In this document: positions 13,395-14,972 of the stretch, one piece after another
Layout: each line of letters starts with the position of its first letter
How positions within the stretch are numbered: the first letter of the stretch is position 1
Source of the DNA: Alphaproteobacteria bacterium
GTDB lineage: Bacteria; Pseudomonadota; Alphaproteobacteria; UBA6615
Reading direction: 5' to 3'
Assembly: GCA_013003285.1 (NCBI GenBank)
Contig: JABDJY010000174.1
Coordinates: forward strand, 1 to 14,972
Length of the DNA stretch: 14,972 bases
Program-made: the position numbers and the translations under genes
The notes under the pieces: generated by a model
Told to the model about the DNA's origin: nothing
Database searches by the model: none
The model's input: the letters and a program-made list of their open reading frames with translations, nothing else

Positions 13395-14972
13395 CTAGGT
13401 GGTCTTCTTCGCGCCACCGCCGAGCGTACCGCCGCCGACGGCAACTCCCATGCGACGCATGATGATGTACTGCTGGGTCACCGAAAGGAGGTTATTCCAG
13501 GTCCAGTAAATAACCAGGCCAACCGGGAAGTTCGCCAGGAAAAACATGAACATAAGTGGCATCAGCATGAACATGCGCGCCTGAATCGGGTCGGCGGGCG
13601 CGGGGTTCAGCTTCTGCTGCAGGAACATCGACGCGCCCATGAACAGCGGCCATAAGCCGATGGCCACAAAGCTGGTGCCGGCAGCGAGGAATGACGGCGG
13701 ATCCCAGGGGATCAACCCGAACAGTTGGAAGATGTTGGTGGGATCGCGTTCGGAAAGGTCGACAATCCAGCCATAGAAAGGCGATTGCCGCATTTCGATC
13801 GAGGTGAACAAGACCTTATACAGCGCAAAGAAAACCGGGATCTGCAGCACCATCGGCAGGCAGCCCGATACCGGGTTTACCTTCTCGCGCTTGTACATCG
13901 CCATCAGCTCTTGCTGCATTTTTTGCTTGTCGTCGCCGTACTTCTCGCGAAGTTCGGTCATCTTCGGCTGCAACGCCTTCATCCTGCTCATCGATTTGTA
14001 CGATTTGTTCGCGAGCGGGAAGAAGAAGATCTTGAGAATGACGGTCACCACCAAAATGGCGATGCCGAAATTAGCGGCGACCCCCAGGCTGCCGACAAAG
14101 GCTGCGATCACGATCAGGACCTGCAGCAGTGGTTTGGTGATGAAAAAGAACCAGCCAAAATCGATCGCCATTTCCAGGCGGGGGATGTTTTGTTCGTCCC
14201 GGTAGGTGATCAGCGTGTCGAACACCTTGGCGCCGGCAAACAAACGGCTGGTGACCTCGACTGTTGCCCCTGGCGCGACGGTATGGACTTCCTGTTCCAG
14301 GAAATCGGTCTGGTAACGATCGCCGCCGCGGGGTGTCTGCCCGTAGGAGAAGCTGGCATTGACCGGATTGTCCTGGTCGGGGATTACGGCGGCCAGCCAG
14401 TATTTATCGGTGATGCCGAGCCAGCCGCCGGTGGTGGCGAAACTGGTTGGTGCCGGTTCGTCCTCAAGGTCGCCGTAATCGATTTCCCGCAATGTGCCGT
14501 CGAGAATGCCGATGGGACCTTCGTGAAGAATAAAAAAGCCCAGCGTATCGGGCCGGTTGATCCGAGTCAGGCGTGCGAAGGCCGAGAGCGTAACGGGCGC
14601 GTCGCCGTTATTCGCAACCTGATCGACGATGGTGAACATGAACTTGTCGTCCATCGTATAGGTGCGGGTCAGCGTCAGGCCGTCTTCGGTTTGCGCGGTC
14701 AGCACCAGCGGCGTGTTGGGTGTGAGCTTTGAGCCATTGGTCTGCCAGTTGGTACCGCCGCTGCCCAGAGCCCCCTGGGTGCCGGCCCAACCGAACTCGG
14801 CAAAATAGGGGTTCGGCGAACCTGTCGGTGACAACAGCTCGATATCGGCGCTGTCGGGGTCCACACTCTCGCGGAAGTTTTGCAGGACAATATCGTCGAT
14901 ACGTCCGTTCTCAAGATTTATCGATCCGCGCAGGCTCTCAGATTCCAACGGAATGCGGCGATTAGCGGCGAT
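13395..14972 (-). CDS. yidC: membrane protein insertase YidC (5' end beyond the window)
   Basis: Inserts and folds inner-membrane proteins, alone or with SecYEG. 525 C-terminal residues are present, and the frame runs open to the window edge, so the first transmembrane helix and start are missing. Visible residues about 9-268 are the periplasmic beta domain (IPLESESLRGSINL near the edge, GWLGITDKYWLAAVIP in the middle). The conserved 60KD_IMP core follows: FGWFFFITKPLL, then ILVVTVILKIFFFPLANKSY with its coiled cytoplasmic loop. Next come NPVSGCLPMVLQIPVFFALYK and FPVGLVIYWTWNNLLSVTQQYIIMRR. The tail after the last helix is short, glycine-rich and ends in two lysines. It heads a yidC-engB-argB block, the common alphaproteobacterial order. 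Confidence 0.97.
   Translation of the reverse strand: MAANRRIPLESESLRGSINLENGRIDDIVLQNFRESVDPDSADIELLSPTGSPNPYFAEFGWAGTQGALGSGGTNWQTNGSKLTPNTPLVLTAQTEDGLTLTRTYTMDDKFMFTIVDQVANNGDAPVTLSAFARLTRINRPDTLGFFILHEGPIGILDGTLREIDYGDLEDEPAPTSFATTGGWLGITDKYWLAAVIPDQDNPVNASFSYGQTPRGGDRYQTDFLEQEVHTVAPGATVEVTSRLFAGAKVFDTLITYRDEQNIPRLEMAIDFGWFFFITKPLLQVLIVIAAFVGSLGVAANFGIAILVVTVILKIFFFPLANKSYKSMSRMKALQPKMTELREKYGDDKQKMQQELMAMYKREKVNPVSGCLPMVLQIPVFFALYKVLFTSIEMRQSPFYGWIVDLSERDPTNIFQLFGLIPWDPPSFLAAGTSFVAIGLWPLFMGASMFLQQKLNPAPADPIQARMFMLMPLMFMFFLANFPVGLVIYWTWNNLLSVTQQYIIMRRMGVAVGGGTLGGGAKKTT

Noticed and set aside
13725..14732. Long plus-strand open frame (335 codons) opposite yidC
   Set aside because: It is antisense to strongly conserved yidC sequence, and its composition (many Asp, His, Gln, Gly) is typical of a GC-rich reverse-strand shadow.

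Overview
The window is a GC-rich bacterial chromosome segment, almost certainly from an alphaproteobacterium of the Rhodospirillales type. The evidence is the gene set and order (def-fmt-truA, a HAD 5'-nucleotidase next to dapD-dapE, and yidC-engB-argB), a DUF2336 protein (a mostly alphaproteobacterial family), and an N-acetylglutamate kinase with an N-terminal extension. No rRNA, tRNA, CRISPR array or insertion sequence was seen. The taxonomic call is inference from gene content, not a database match.

Layout. (1) 1-152: left edge. The first five codons of a minus-strand gene lie divergent to def, with a dyad-rich intergenic region between them. (2) 153-3573, plus strand: def, fmt, truA and a Bcr/CflA-type MFS transporter. 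fmt/truA and truA/MFS overlap by 4 bases, so the last three genes look translationally coupled. def and fmt act on the formyl group at the start of proteins. truA modifies tRNA, and the transporter is a passenger of unknown substrate. (3) 3594-7058, minus strand, read from high to low coordinates: HAD-family 5'-nucleotidase, dapD, dapE and a five-helix membrane protein of unknown function. dapD and dapE are successive steps of the succinylase branch of lysine/diaminopimelate synthesis. A candidate promoter with two perfect palindromes lies just upstream of dapD. (4) 7059-7392: a divergent intergenic region of lower GC, with a candidate 58-codon leader ORF.

(5) 7393-11744, plus strand: a PAS-PAS-GAF-GGDEF diguanylate cyclase with intact catalytic and inhibitory sites, a DUF2336 protein starting inside its stop codon (ATGA), and a 388-residue protein I do not recognise. 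This three-gene set is the least described part of the window and may be a c-di-GMP-linked signalling module. (6) 11749-14972, minus strand: yidC (5' end beyond the window), engB and argB, tightly packed. argB converges on the unknown gene with only 4 bases between the stop codons.

Most of the window is housekeeping. What deserves attention is the signalling cassette lodged on the opposite strand between two minus-strand metabolic blocks, its leader region, and the two unrecognised genes.
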